From positions 2,542,001 through 2,606,000 of the forward strand of contig NZ_CP011803.1 in assembly GCF_001038625.1 (NCBI RefSeq): a stretch of 64,000 bases of DNA. Direction: 5' to 3'. Below are positions 8,577 to 17,594 of this stretch, piece by piece; position 1 is the stretch's first letter, and the number at the start of each line of letters is the position of its first letter. Source of the stretch: Clostridium carboxidivorans P7 (GTDB lineage: Bacteria; Bacillota; Clostridia; Clostridiales; Clostridiaceae). The translations under genes and the position numbers were made by a program. A model generated the notes under the pieces. That model was not told where the DNA came from, did not search any database, and saw only the letters and a program-made list of their open reading frames with translations.

Positions 8577-9671
8577 TCAAACTGTTAATTTATTGGCTTT
8601 TCTTACCTTAATCTCAGCTAAAATCCATATAATAACGGGTAATATCACTTGGAAGGGAAAAGCATAATAAGAATAAACTTTAAAAGCCCAATATTCCATG
8701 GTCATAATATTATCATAAACTATGTAAGAAAAATAAATCATTAATAATCCAGTCTGTATCACTATTGATCTATAGTCACTTAGTTTAAATAATTTTCCAA
8801 TACCTTTACATGAAACTAATAAGCATATTGAACTTTTTATAAGAGCTCCAAAAACAAATGTCATAGCCACAGTTACTTCTGCTCTTTGTATAAAATCTCC
8901 AACCCTAATCATGCTTACAGCTTCATAGGATGGAAAATAAAAATTGCCTACCTTATTGCCTAATATGGCAATATTCCTAATTGTAACAATAATTATAATG
9001 CTTGCTGAAATCAATACTCCGTAAAGATAAACCTTTAAAGGTGACTTTTTTGTTTTTAATGAATTAAATATACCTATAAATAAAACAGTTTCAGCAAAAG
9101 GAAATGAAAAAGCAGAAAATCCTCCCTTTAGAATTGAAATTATACCGTTCCCCAAAATAGGTTTAATATAATTTAAATGAAGCTGATGTATTGATATCAA
9201 TTGTATCACTATAAAAGTAAAAAATATTAGTGGAATAAAATATGCAATAGTCCTTCCTATTACCTCTATTCCTAATTTAACAGCAACAATACACACTAAT
9301 CCCAAACAAAATAAAGATACAAACATTGGTGTTTCCGGCATAGCCAATACATTTATAAATTCACCAAAGTTGCGAAGCACCAGTGCACCTAAATGAAAAG
9401 CATACCATATATATAGAAGAGAAATAATTTTACCCAGAGTATTTCCAAAAATTATACACAAAATATCAAATAAATCTTTACCTTGAAAAAGCACCAGTAT
9501 TCTTGAATATACAAGTAACATAGGAATAAACATGATAATACTCGCTATTCCACTAATCCATGCATCATTTTTTGCTTCTCCACCAATGCCGATAATGAGT
9601 GTACTTCCAATAATATATATAATTAAAATGCATATACCTTCTTTGTCTGTAATTTGTTCCTTTTTCATCAT
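8577..9671 (-). CDS. Spore germination receptor B subunit (GerB/GerAB family)
   Basis: 364 residues from the double ATG at 9671, with about ten hydrophobic helices. It belongs to the APC-related endospore germination permease family (GerAB type), whose members bind the germinant in the inner spore membrane. The opening QITDKEGICILIIYIIGS and the motif FSFPFAETVLF are family features. Longer readings upstream overlap the preceding small gene and lack a ribosome site. It is the last gene of operon 1 (A, C, small protein, B) and starts 4 bp after the small gene. Confidence 0.88.
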   Translation of the reverse strand: MMKKEQITDKEGICILIIYIIGSTLIIGIGGEAKNDAWISGIASIIMFIPMLLVYSRILVLFQGKDLFDILCIIFGNTLGKIISLLYIWYAFHLGALVLRNFGEFINVLAMPETPMFVSLFCLGLVCIVAVKLGIEVIGRTIAYFIPLIFFTFIVIQLISIHQLHLNYIKPILGNGIISILKGGFSAFSFPFAETVLFIGIFNSLKTKKSPLKVYLYGVLISASIIIIVTIRNIAILGNKVGNFYFPSYEAVSMIRVGDFIQRAEVTVAMTFVFGALIKSSICLLVSCKGIGKLFKLSDYRSIVIQTGLLMIYFSYIVYDNIMTMEYWAFKVYSYYAFPFQVILPVIIWILAEIKVRKANKLTV

Positions 9672-9675
9672 AAAC

Positions 9676-9885
9676 CTACTTTCCAAATATAGAAATAATA
9701 AACTCCCGGATTGGCTTTTCAGGGCTTGGAATATGCACATTTAAGCACAATAATATAGTAATTATAAATGAAAAAAACCCTAATGCCGCATTTGTCCAAA
9801 AGTCATACCAGAGCTTTTGCTTGTATAATGGCACAAATTCATAGATAGCCAGAAATGTATATCCTATAATTGCTAATACAAGCAT
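9676..9885 (-). CDS. Small two-helix membrane protein in germination operon 1 (D-type candidate)
   Basis: 69 residues with two hydrophobic helices (about 2-20 and 32-52). The start is the ATG at 9885, because the end of the C gene supplies GAGGGTGATTAACAGT before it. It lies between the C and B genes with gaps of 4 bp on each side, so it is translated as part of the receptor operon. Small two-helix D proteins have been reported in ger operons of Bacillus and modulate receptor response. Assigning this one to that group is inference from size, topology and position. Operons 2 and 3 lack an equivalent. Confidence 0.65.
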   Translation of the reverse strand: MLVLAIIGYTFLAIYEFVPLYKQKLWYDFWTNAALGFFSFIITILLCLNVHIPSPEKPIREFIISIFGK

Positions 9886-9889
9886 ACTG

Positions 9890-11044
9890 TTAATCACCCT
9901 CTTTAATATTTTTGGACAATGAAGCACTATTTTTTATATGTATTGTGGTTTTAACGTTTACTTTCAAATGTTTAAAAATTTCATTCCAATTATCATCAAC
10001 ACTATTCCATACCTGTATTTCATTTTCCCTGAGCTTTGCTCCAAATCCAAATATGTCTACATCATATTGCCCTTGCACTTTGGAAATTACAGTCTCAATT
10101 CGTTTTTTCAAATTACTTTCTGCAAATTTCTCTAATTTTTTTCGCTCTTCATCATCAATAAAGCTCTCCGATCCCTGTACTTCATCAATAGCAGCTATTG
10201 TATCTATCTCCAAATTAACTTTAATATCTTTACCATCTATAACAGGCTTAATTTTTGTCTTATTTTTGAATATTTCAAGAGAAACTACTTTGGAAGCTTC
10301 ATTTTCTCCCATTTCCACATTTAGTATTCCTCCCTTAACTTCATTTCTAATAAAAAGCAACGCTTGTGTTTCCTCAGAATTTAGAAATCCTACCATCCTA
10401 TCTTTTTTAATAATTGCAGCACCCATTACTTGAGGTACTGCTTTCCCATTAGTTTCCCCTATGTTTACTGCAGGAATTACTGCTGAAATTCCTTTAGCTG
10501 TTGATTCAATATCAAATTTCATAATATCCGTTGTAGGTGCCTTACTTAAGCTTTTTTGATTTTGTATCATTTCGTTCAATGCAAAAGATTTAATCTGCTC
10601 TGTATAATTTAATTCATTAAATATTTCCTTAGCAGAATTTCTTTGAGAAATCAACATATAAACATCCTCTCGTGTTTCAGCATCACGATTGTACCAATCA
10701 ATAACTTTTGTTAAATCTTCACTGGCAATCTGATGACTTACTATAATAACCTTTGTATGACTCCAATAAAGTCTTTTTCCGTTTAAAGCTATTATATTTC
10801 TTGCAGCATCAAACATAGACTTTCCCTCACCAGTTATAATCTTTGATGCCATTTTTGATTGCTTACCTGGAGTAATCTGTACAATTTCAACGGTTATTTG
10901 AAATTGATCCTTACTTCCTTTATCAACTGCTACACCTGCAACAATTGACATTTTTTCTATTTCCCTATAATTCCAGCAGCCTTCAGCTAATATTGAATTT
11001 ATAAAAATTATAAATGTTAGTACAATAATTTTTATTTTTTTCAT
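9890..11044 (-). CDS. Spore germination receptor C subunit, Ger(x)C lipoprotein
   Basis: 384 residues. The signal peptide ends in LAEGCW, a lipobox followed by the Trp typical of GerAC lipoproteins. IEKMSIVAGVAVDKG then matches the family's first domain. GerC subunits sit on the outer face of the inner spore membrane and are needed for receptor function. The start overlaps the end of the A gene by 4 bp (ATGA), indicating translational coupling. FGFGAKLRENEIQVWNSV near the C-terminus is the conserved domain III region. Confidence 0.9.
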   Translation of the reverse strand: MKKIKIIVLTFIIFINSILAEGCWNYREIEKMSIVAGVAVDKGSKDQFQITVEIVQITPGKQSKMASKIITGEGKSMFDAARNIIALNGKRLYWSHTKVIIVSHQIASEDLTKVIDWYNRDAETREDVYMLISQRNSAKEIFNELNYTEQIKSFALNEMIQNQKSLSKAPTTDIMKFDIESTAKGISAVIPAVNIGETNGKAVPQVMGAAIIKKDRMVGFLNSEETQALLFIRNEVKGGILNVEMGENEASKVVSLEIFKNKTKIKPVIDGKDIKVNLEIDTIAAIDEVQGSESFIDDEERKKLEKFAESNLKKRIETVISKVQGQYDVDIFGFGAKLRENEIQVWNSVDDNWNEIFKHLKVNVKTTIHIKNSASLSKNIKEGD

Positions 11045-12588
11045 TTAGCTTTTCTTCCCTTGTTTCTCACTGGTGATTCTCTTACTAGATTTTTAGCTGC
11101 TACTATTTTAGGTCTTAAAGTCATAGTCCACCATGGTGCACGAATCCACGCGTCCTGCCCATCATGATCTTTAGCTCTAGTCACATTCATCATATAAGGT
11201 ACTCCAAAAGAGCGAACACTCATTAAGTTCATATATAAAACAATAAGAACCATAAGGAATCCGTAAATTCCCAAAAATGAAGCTCCAATTAGTAAAAGAT
11301 TTCTCCAAATAATAGTTGCACCTATAAAATTCATATTAATCAATGTAGTCATTCCTGTTAAAGCAGTTATAATTATAACAGGAGCACTTACCAAATTTGC
11401 TTCTACAGCAGCCTGCCCTAACACAAGGGTACCAACAATATTTACTGCCTGACCTATTGGAGTCGGCATCCTAACACCAGCCTCACGCAAAATGTCAAAT
11501 ATAAAAAGCATTACAAATAATGATACTGATGTTGGAATTGGAACATTCTCCCTTGAAGCTGAGATACTTAATAACATAGGTGTTGGCAGCATTTCTTGAT
11601 GGTAGGTTACAAGTGACAAAAATATTGCAGGAATTGCAACGGAGGTTACTGCAGTAATACCTCTAATAAGTCTATTCATGGTGGAAAAAATGTAATTATT
11701 ATAATAATCCTCATTTGCTTGAAAATTTTCAACAACTAAATATGGAACAGTTAATACAAAAGGACTTCCATCAACAAAAAGCGCTATTCGTCCTTCCAAA
11801 AGTTTTGCTGCAATAACATCCGGTCTTTCGCTTGAGCCTACAGTTTCAAAAGGTGTGTAAGGTGCATCTCGTATAAGTTCTTGAATATACCCAGAATCAA
11901 TAATTCCATCAATTTTTATATTGTTAAGTCGCTTTATAAGTTCATTTAATATATCCTCTGAAGCCAAATCTTCAATATAGCAAATACAAGTTTTTGTATT
12001 TGTTCTTTCTCCTATTTCCTTAAACTTAAATTTTAAATCAGGATTTTTTATTTTACGCCGTACCAGTGACAAATTCACCATAATTGATTCAGTAAAACCT
12101 TCCCTTGGTCCTCGAACAACCCTTGCAGAACTGGGTTCGGTAATTTGCCTTGACTCCCATCCTTGTGAACTTATAACTAAAGCTTTATCATATCCTTGAA
12201 GCAAAAAAAGAGTGTCTCCATAAATAACTGAATTTACTATTTTATTAACTTCAGTTTCCATATTCACATTATTTGAAACAATAACCTTTTTCTTTAATTC
12301 TTCTAATAGATTATTCCTTTCAATATCCTCTGATAAATCACTTCGCAGAACAGGTTGTATAATATTTTCGTTAACAATTTCTCTATTTACCATTCCATCA
12401 ATATAAATAATGCAGCACTCTGCCGCTTTTAATCGTTTATTTTGAAATTCTCTAACAATTAGCATTTCATCATTTTTAAAAATATTTTTAAACAAAGATA
12501 TATTGTTGTATAATGATTTATCTAAAACTCTATTTTCTATCTTGTTATTTTCTTGCACATTATTTGTGATTTCATAATTTCCACTCAT
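11041..12588 (-). CDS. Spore germination receptor A subunit (GerA family)
   Basis: 515 residues. A large soluble N-terminal domain holds the family motif RVVRGPREGFTESI. It is followed by ERPDVIAAKLLEGRIALFVDG and a cluster of about five membrane helices with REAGVRMPTPIGQAVNIVG. GerA proteins form the ion-conducting subunit of germinant receptors in the inner spore membrane. The start is the ATG at 12588, preceded by GGGTGATATT; an in-frame TTG four codons earlier overlaps that site. It is the first gene of operon 1. No clear sigma-G promoter was found upstream. Confidence 0.92.
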   Translation of the reverse strand: MSGNYEITNNVQENNKIENRVLDKSLYNNISLFKNIFKNDEMLIVREFQNKRLKAAECCIIYIDGMVNREIVNENIIQPVLRSDLSEDIERNNLLEELKKKVIVSNNVNMETEVNKIVNSVIYGDTLFLLQGYDKALVISSQGWESRQITEPSSARVVRGPREGFTESIMVNLSLVRRKIKNPDLKFKFKEIGERTNTKTCICYIEDLASEDILNELIKRLNNIKIDGIIDSGYIQELIRDAPYTPFETVGSSERPDVIAAKLLEGRIALFVDGSPFVLTVPYLVVENFQANEDYYNNYIFSTMNRLIRGITAVTSVAIPAIFLSLVTYHQEMLPTPMLLSISASRENVPIPTSVSLFVMLFIFDILREAGVRMPTPIGQAVNIVGTLVLGQAAVEANLVSAPVIIITALTGMTTLINMNFIGATIIWRNLLLIGASFLGIYGFLMVLIVLYMNLMSVRSFGVPYMMNVTRAKDHDGQDAWIRAPWWTMTLRPKIVAAKNLVRESPVRNKGRKAK

Positions 12589-12851
12589 AATATCACCCAA
12601 ATAAATTATTTGCGTAATTTATGTTATATATGCACAAAATTCAATTTTCTGTTATACCATGATTTCTATAGTAATTTAACTTTATCATATTCCATATTAT
12701 CTATTCAAAATTAAAATTGAATTAAAAAATTATAGTTGTAAAATTCAGTAAAGAAATTACCATTTTCCGTTTAATTATTACAAGCAATACTTGCAAGAAT
12801 TATATATCATTAAATATATAAGTAAATAAGCTTAAAAAGGTGGTCTTAATT

Positions 12852-13454
12852 ATGCATTTGATTTATACACTTTTCATTGCTCTAATTAACAATCTAGATA
12901 ACATAAGCGTTAGAATTGCCTATAGTATTAGAGGTATAAAAATATCTACATCAAAGAACTTATGGATTTCTGTTATAACTTTTATTATTTCTTCTCTTGC
13001 TGCATTTTCTGGAAACTTTTTGACAAAAGTTCTTAGCAGTCGCATATCTTCAATATTAAGTATGCTATTACTTATAATTATTGGTTCATGGATTATAGTA
13101 GAGCCTTATTTTAATAAGGATTCTGAAGATAAAGTCAAACAAGACCCTTCTATATACAATGTTTTAAAAAAGCCAGAAATTGCAGATTTAGATAACTCCA
13201 AAGATATCGATTACAAAGAAGCAACCTTACTAGGTATTGCCATGTCTGTCAACAACATTGGCGGAGGTATAAGTGCAGGCATGATTGGTTTAAATTCAGT
13301 TTTAGTAGGATTGTTTTCAGCTATAATAAGCTTTTTAGCTCTATGGACCGGAAACTACATTACAGAGTTTTTTAATAAGAGGAACCTAGGAAAAAAAGCT
13401 ACTTTTGCATCAGGAATTATATTAATTTTAATTGGAATAAAGCAAGTTATATGA
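12852..13454 (+). CDS. ytaF: Sporulation membrane protein YtaF (MntP-like fold)
   Basis: 200 residues and six hydrophobic helices in two repeats. Each repeat has an Asn-Asn/Asp motif (IALINNLDNISVRIAY and GIAMSVNNIGGGISAG), as in YtaF and the related manganese exporter MntP. YtaF is a sporulation-associated membrane protein of unknown exact function. The ATG at 12852 is chosen because AAAAAGGTGG is 8 nt before it; a GTG at 12840 lies within that site. The gene is divergent from germination operon 1. Confidence 0.8.
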   Translation: MHLIYTLFIALINNLDNISVRIAYSIRGIKISTSKNLWISVITFIISSLAAFSGNFLTKVLSSRISSILSMLLLIIIGSWIIVEPYFNKDSEDKVKQDPSIYNVLKKPEIADLDNSKDIDYKEATLLGIAMSVNNIGGGISAGMIGLNSVLVGLFSAIISFLALWTGNYITEFFNKRNLGKKATFASGIILILIGIKQVI

Positions 13455-13487
13455 TTAAAAATTATGCTATGTAAGGATACAGTTGAA

Positions 13488-13729
13488 GTTTGGATTTTAA
13501 CTTTCATTCCATGATATATGATAAGGGTGTCATCACGGCTAAATGTTTTAATTATTCTAAAGCTCGAAATTTTTGAAAACCTAAGAACTTTGTCAAACTC
13601 GGTTCCCTCAAACAGGACTAAAGTTCTAAGGCTTTCAAAAATTTTGAACTAAGAATAATACTAAAACAATTTAGCTAATGTGATGACACCCTTATCATAT
13701 ATCACTGCATAAAAGTTAAAATTCAAACT
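13488..13729. repeat. 242-bp long inverted repeat (foldback or MITE-like element)
   Basis: The arms run from AGTTTGGATTTTAAC at the left to GTTAAAATTCAAACT at the right and stay complementary over about 100 bp. They include ATATATGATAAGGGTGTCATCAC and its complement and a paired GAACTTT/AAAGTTC near the centre. The central part reads CAAACTCGGTTCCCTCAAAC. It has no coding capacity and lies in the 426-bp gap between two convergent genes, so it also could act as a terminator. Target-site duplications were not evident. Confidence 0.65.
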
Positions 13730-13880
13730 AGTAACTCCAAACGTACAAATATAATTAAATTATAATAAGTTATTTTAGTAATTCAAAATTATGTTTATAA
13801 ATACCTTATAATGATTAAAAATCAAGGCAAATAATAAGTATTGAAAGCTGCAATTTTTTATATTAAAATTACAATAGTTA

Positions 13881-14801
13881 CTACACAAATTTCTTTTCCA
13901 TCTCTTGAACTTTTTCATACAGCCATTGATTTGTAGGAGTTGGCACATGATATTCTTTTCCTAGCTCAATTACTGTTCCAGCAAAAAGACCTACTTCTGT
14001 ATTCCTGTGAGCCTCCATATCCTGAGCCATAGAAGGTAATCCTAATGGATTTAGTGTTGAAAGTACCTTTAACCAATATGTTAAATCAGATTCATCTAGG
14101 TTTGTACCTGCTTTTTGAGAAAGAGCAATAACCTCCCTCATAGCTGATATCATAACATTTCTAGGTTCGCCTTCTGCTTGTACACCACCATAATTTGTTG
14201 AAAATACTGCCACTGTCTGATTTACCCCTGTATTCATCATAAATTTCCCCCACATTTTATGCTTCATATCTTTGGGAATTTCATAAGGAAAATCTATAGT
14301 ATCAAAAAATTTTGCAACAGAAGTAACCTTTTCAGACATTACATTATTATCTTTCTCACCAAAGCACAGCATTCCCATATTCTCATAATTCAGCTCATTT
14401 TCAAGCTTTACTGCATCCATTCCTTGTGCAACACAATAAAGCATTTTTTCCATTCCAAAGGTTTTTCCTATGATTTCTTCACTGGAAATTCCATTTAATA
14501 CTGAAATAATAATTGTATTTTTTCCTACTTGTTTCCTTGCATCCTCCATAGCTTGCTGAAGCTGATTAAATTTTACAGAAAAAATTAATAAATCTACAGG
14601 CTCTTGCTGACTTTCTGGTAAAACATAATTAAAATCACAAGGCTCACCATTACAATAAATACCCTGCTTTTTGTATTTTTGTATACGATTTTGGCTTGCA
14701 ATAATTCGAACTTGATCTTTGGATAATTTATCTGAAAAATACTTTGCATACATAGTTCCCAAAGCACCCAATCCAACAATTGAAACAGTTCTAATGTTCA
14801 T
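13881..14801 (-). CDS. panE: 2-dehydropantoate 2-reductase (ketopantoate reductase) family
   Basis: 306 residues. The N-terminal Rossmann motif VGLGALGTMYAKYF binds NADPH. The C-terminal helical domain contains KMWGKFMMNTGVNQ, with the catalytic Lys, and ends with a conserved GTVIELGKEYHVPTPTN. The enzyme reduces ketopantoate to pantoate in CoA biosynthesis. Organisms often carry several such paralogues, so a different 2-oxo acid substrate is possible. No other pantothenate gene is nearby. Confidence 0.82.
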   Translation of the reverse strand: MNIRTVSIVGLGALGTMYAKYFSDKLSKDQVRIIASQNRIQKYKKQGIYCNGEPCDFNYVLPESQQEPVDLLIFSVKFNQLQQAMEDARKQVGKNTIIISVLNGISSEEIIGKTFGMEKMLYCVAQGMDAVKLENELNYENMGMLCFGEKDNNVMSEKVTSVAKFFDTIDFPYEIPKDMKHKMWGKFMMNTGVNQTVAVFSTNYGGVQAEGEPRNVMISAMREVIALSQKAGTNLDESDLTYWLKVLSTLNPLGLPSMAQDMEAHRNTEVGLFAGTVIELGKEYHVPTPTNQWLYEKVQEMEKKFV

Positions 14802-14863
14802 TATTTAACATCTCTTTTCTTCTAACTTATTATTTTTCTCACATTATAACATATATAATAATA

Positions 14864-14902
14864 AAATAGTTGTGTCAAAAGTATACTTGGCACAACTATT
14901 TC
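14864..14902 (-). terminator. Terminator overlapping the stop of the phosphoesterase gene
   Basis: AAATAGTTGTG at 14864-14874 pairs with CACAACTATTT at 14891-14901, and the stem extends inward through TCAA/TTGG. It starts right at the TAG stop codon of the minus-strand gene. Confidence 0.65.
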
Positions 14903-15834
14903 TATTTAATAATATTTGCTTTATTAGTTCTTAAATCAAATTCTTCAATTGGTTTTGGACCTCTTAATACTTTTTTTCTTATATGGAGATCCCCTGATGG
15001 ATCATATCGAATACTCCATTCAATTAACGTTATTTTTCCATCTACTATTTCAATACCTTGTATTCCACTTGCTCGTACGCAGGAGCCGTCATTGAAATAT
15101 GGTAGTTCTTCAACTTTTGGAAAATGGGGCCTATGCGTATGTCCACAGATAACCATAATTTTGTTCATTTCAATCCAATTACTATAAATGCGTTCAATTT
15201 TATGAATCTTTTCAGCATTTCTTACAGGACTTGCAGGATTTATAAAGCCTATTGAGTGAAGATATCTCCAAAAATATCTTACCGTAAGCCTAGTAAAGTG
15301 CCATAACTTATCATTCATCCTGTCTCCTTGATGACCATGAACAGCCAATATTTCCTGTCCTGTATTTTTATGTTTAAAAACCACTGCCTCATATGGTGTA
15401 ATCCCAGGAAATAATTCTACATCTTCCTGGTTATAATCATCATAGAATTTATAATAATTCTTTTTTACAAAATTCTTATACTTTAAATATATATTGTGGT
15501 TACCATATAACATAATCAATCTATTAGAATCAAAGAACTTTTTTAATAGAGAATATACCTCATCATGTGCCAACCTTATTGCTTTAAAATTAGAACTTTC
15601 CCAAAGTTCATCTCCATCTCCAGCTTCCACATAAGTATATCCATTATTAAAATAGAATTCTAATGCAAATAAAAAGATATTTTGATTTTTTGCAAATTCA
15701 TCAGATGGTGTAGAATCTCCTCTATGACAGTCACTAAAAAATATATATTTAGAATTGTTATCAAAGTATTCAATTTTGGCATTTTTATAGGCTTCCGTCA
15801 ACCTTTTTTCCGCTAGTTTCTTTTCCGATATCAT
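14902..15834 (-). CDS. Calcineurin-type metallophosphoesterase
   Basis: 310 residues. The five metal-binding blocks appear in order: FFSDCHRGD, EAGDGDELWE, LYGNHN, AVHGHQGD and VCGHTHRPHF. This is the D-x-H, GD-x2-D, GNH, GH, GHTH pattern of di-metal phosphoesterases. There is no signal peptide, so it acts in the cytoplasm. The pattern resembles UDP-diacylglucosamine hydrolase-like and protein phosphatase-like members, but the substrate cannot be told. It is a single gene with its own terminator. Confidence 0.82.
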   Translation of the reverse strand: MISEKKLAEKRLTEAYKNAKIEYFDNNSKYIFFSDCHRGDSTPSDEFAKNQNIFLFALEFYFNNGYTYVEAGDGDELWESSNFKAIRLAHDEVYSLLKKFFDSNRLIMLYGNHNIYLKYKNFVKKNYYKFYDDYNQEDVELFPGITPYEAVVFKHKNTGQEILAVHGHQGDRMNDKLWHFTRLTVRYFWRYLHSIGFINPASPVRNAEKIHKIERIYSNWIEMNKIMVICGHTHRPHFPKVEELPYFNDGSCVRASGIQGIEIVDGKITLIEWSIRYDPSGDLHIRKKVLRGPKPIEEFDLRTNKANIIK

Positions 15835-15972
15835 AACGCACCTCTTTTAGGACTAATAAAAAACTTTCATATTGACATAAAAACAAAACTCCAATCTACT
15901 TCTTATTATTTCAGACTTTCCAACAATATATGCATCTTACATACTTCAATATTTTTAGTCTACGAATTGCAG

Positions 15973-17364
15973 TTAATAATGGCATACAACTGGAGTTCCT
16001 GCTTCAATATTATCAAATATGGTTTTTGCTAAATAGTATGGACAATTTACGCAACCATGAGAGCCATCACCCCTATATATGCTTCCTCCAAACTCACTTC
16101 TCCAGCTTGCATCATGAATGCCAATTCCCCCATTAAATGGCATCCAAAAGTTAACAGGAGACCTATAACCCGGACCAACTAATACAGCATTTCTATCTTT
16201 GTATTTTAAACTATAAATGCCTTCTGGCGTGCCATGATTGCTTGCATTACCCGTAACAACGTCCCCTTGTACTATAAGTGATCCATTTTTATAAAACCAT
16301 AAATGTTGTCTTGATATATTTATTTCCACATAGGTATTCCCTATGTCATTACTATCATGAGAAAAAGCAGTTTTAGCATAGGAAGGTTCCTTTACTACAG
16401 CTTTTCCTTGTTTAATCACCTCGTTTAATTCTTGTGTTTCCTTATCAATATCAACTAACCAACCGTAATCGCCACCGCCAATACTTATTGTATTTCCTGA
16501 CGCTGCAACAAAACTTCTCGTTTTCCCTACAGTATTATAATTTTTAAACAATGCTTCCATATAATTGTTTTCTTTTTGCTTATCAACTACAATTTCAAAA
16601 TTTTCATTAACTTTAAGCCATTTATTTATTATGGAACCATCTATGGTTTCTTTATGATTTCTAAAAGTATAGGTAATTTTAGAAGATACATATTTATTGA
16701 GAATGTTTTTATTATCAGTAGTCTTTTGAGATTTTGAAGTATATTTTGGATTTATATAGCAATTATCTGCTTCTAAATCTATTGTAGTTTCTCCACTCTG
16801 TATTGCCTTTGTCACTCTATTATATAAAATATCCTTATTAATCTTATTCCCACTTATTTCATCTAAAATCACATAACCTTTATCTGTGTACCTGAAGTCT
16901 GGATTTTTAGGTTCAACTATATTATGCTTATCAAGACAAGAAAGCTTCTCCATCTTTTCTTTCAACAAATTACTATCATATGTAACTGCATCTGTCATTT
17001 TCAAATTTTCTGCATTAAAAAATCCTGAGATCCACTTTAAAGGCTTCTGTGCAGCTTTTAAATTTTTATATTCTCCTCCTAAATTATGCTTCAAAGCAAT
17101 GTCTGTACCTTTGATTTGTTCACTTTTACTACCACGCTCTTTTAAATTCAGTGTATAGTTTGCTAGTTCAGCTTCCACTTGTTGTTTTGCTTCATCTACA
17201 GTTTTACAAGAAACATTGATATGGTTGATTTGAGAGCCAAAATAAAAATGATTAATAAAATATGCTGCCATACCCAAATATATAGCAAGTAAAGCGCAAA
17301 GAGAAATTACAATACCCATGACAATTTTATTGTGTTTGTCCTCTTCTCTTTTTATAATACCCAT
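15973..17364 (-). CDS. L,D-transpeptidase, paralogue of the 2688-4061 protein
   Basis: 463 residues with the same layout as the other L,D-transpeptidase here: N-terminal anchor, YFGSQINHINVSCKTVDEA (PG_binding_4 start), and a YkuD domain with GIHDASW and the active site SHGCVNCPYYL (nucleophile about Cys438). The two share long identical stretches, so they arose by duplication. It has an extra Cys three residues after the nucleophile and another in the N-terminal domain. It should cross-link peptidoglycan outside the membrane. The ribosome site AAGGGG lies unusually close to the ATG, so the exact start is uncertain. Confidence 0.87.
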   Translation of the reverse strand: MGIIKREEDKHNKIVMGIVISLCALLAIYLGMAAYFINHFYFGSQINHINVSCKTVDEAKQQVEAELANYTLNLKERGSKSEQIKGTDIALKHNLGGEYKNLKAAQKPLKWISGFFNAENLKMTDAVTYDSNLLKEKMEKLSCLDKHNIVEPKNPDFRYTDKGYVILDEISGNKINKDILYNRVTKAIQSGETTIDLEADNCYINPKYTSKSQKTTDNKNILNKYVSSKITYTFRNHKETIDGSIINKWLKVNENFEIVVDKQKENNYMEALFKNYNTVGKTRSFVAASGNTISIGGGDYGWLVDIDKETQELNEVIKQGKAVVKEPSYAKTAFSHDSNDIGNTYVEINISRQHLWFYKNGSLIVQGDVVTGNASNHGTPEGIYSLKYKDRNAVLVGPGYRSPVNFWMPFNGGIGIHDASWRSEFGGSIYRGDGSHGCVNCPYYLAKTIFDNIEAGTPVVCHY

Positions 17365-17527
17365 CCCCTTATAATAACAATTAAAAACCGAAACACATTA
17401 CCATAATATGTAATTCACCTCAATTTTGTTACATACAATACTACAAAAAACTTAACTAAAAATGTGTATATTGTTTTACGGACATGGGATTATGCTTCCT
17501 TTATATAAAGCTTAAAGTCAAAAATAA

Positions 17528-17573
17528 TAGGCTATAACACTGAAATAATACTTAATTTAGTGTTATAACCTAA
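17528..17573 (-). terminator. Terminator of germination operon 2
   Basis: TAGGCTATAACACT (17528-17541) pairs with AGTGTTATAACCTA (17559-17572), with a T-rich tail (TTATTTTTG) on the minus strand. It lies 22 bp after the last ger gene. Confidence 0.75.
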
Positions 17574-17594
17574 TTTTAAACTTTTTTATTATAA

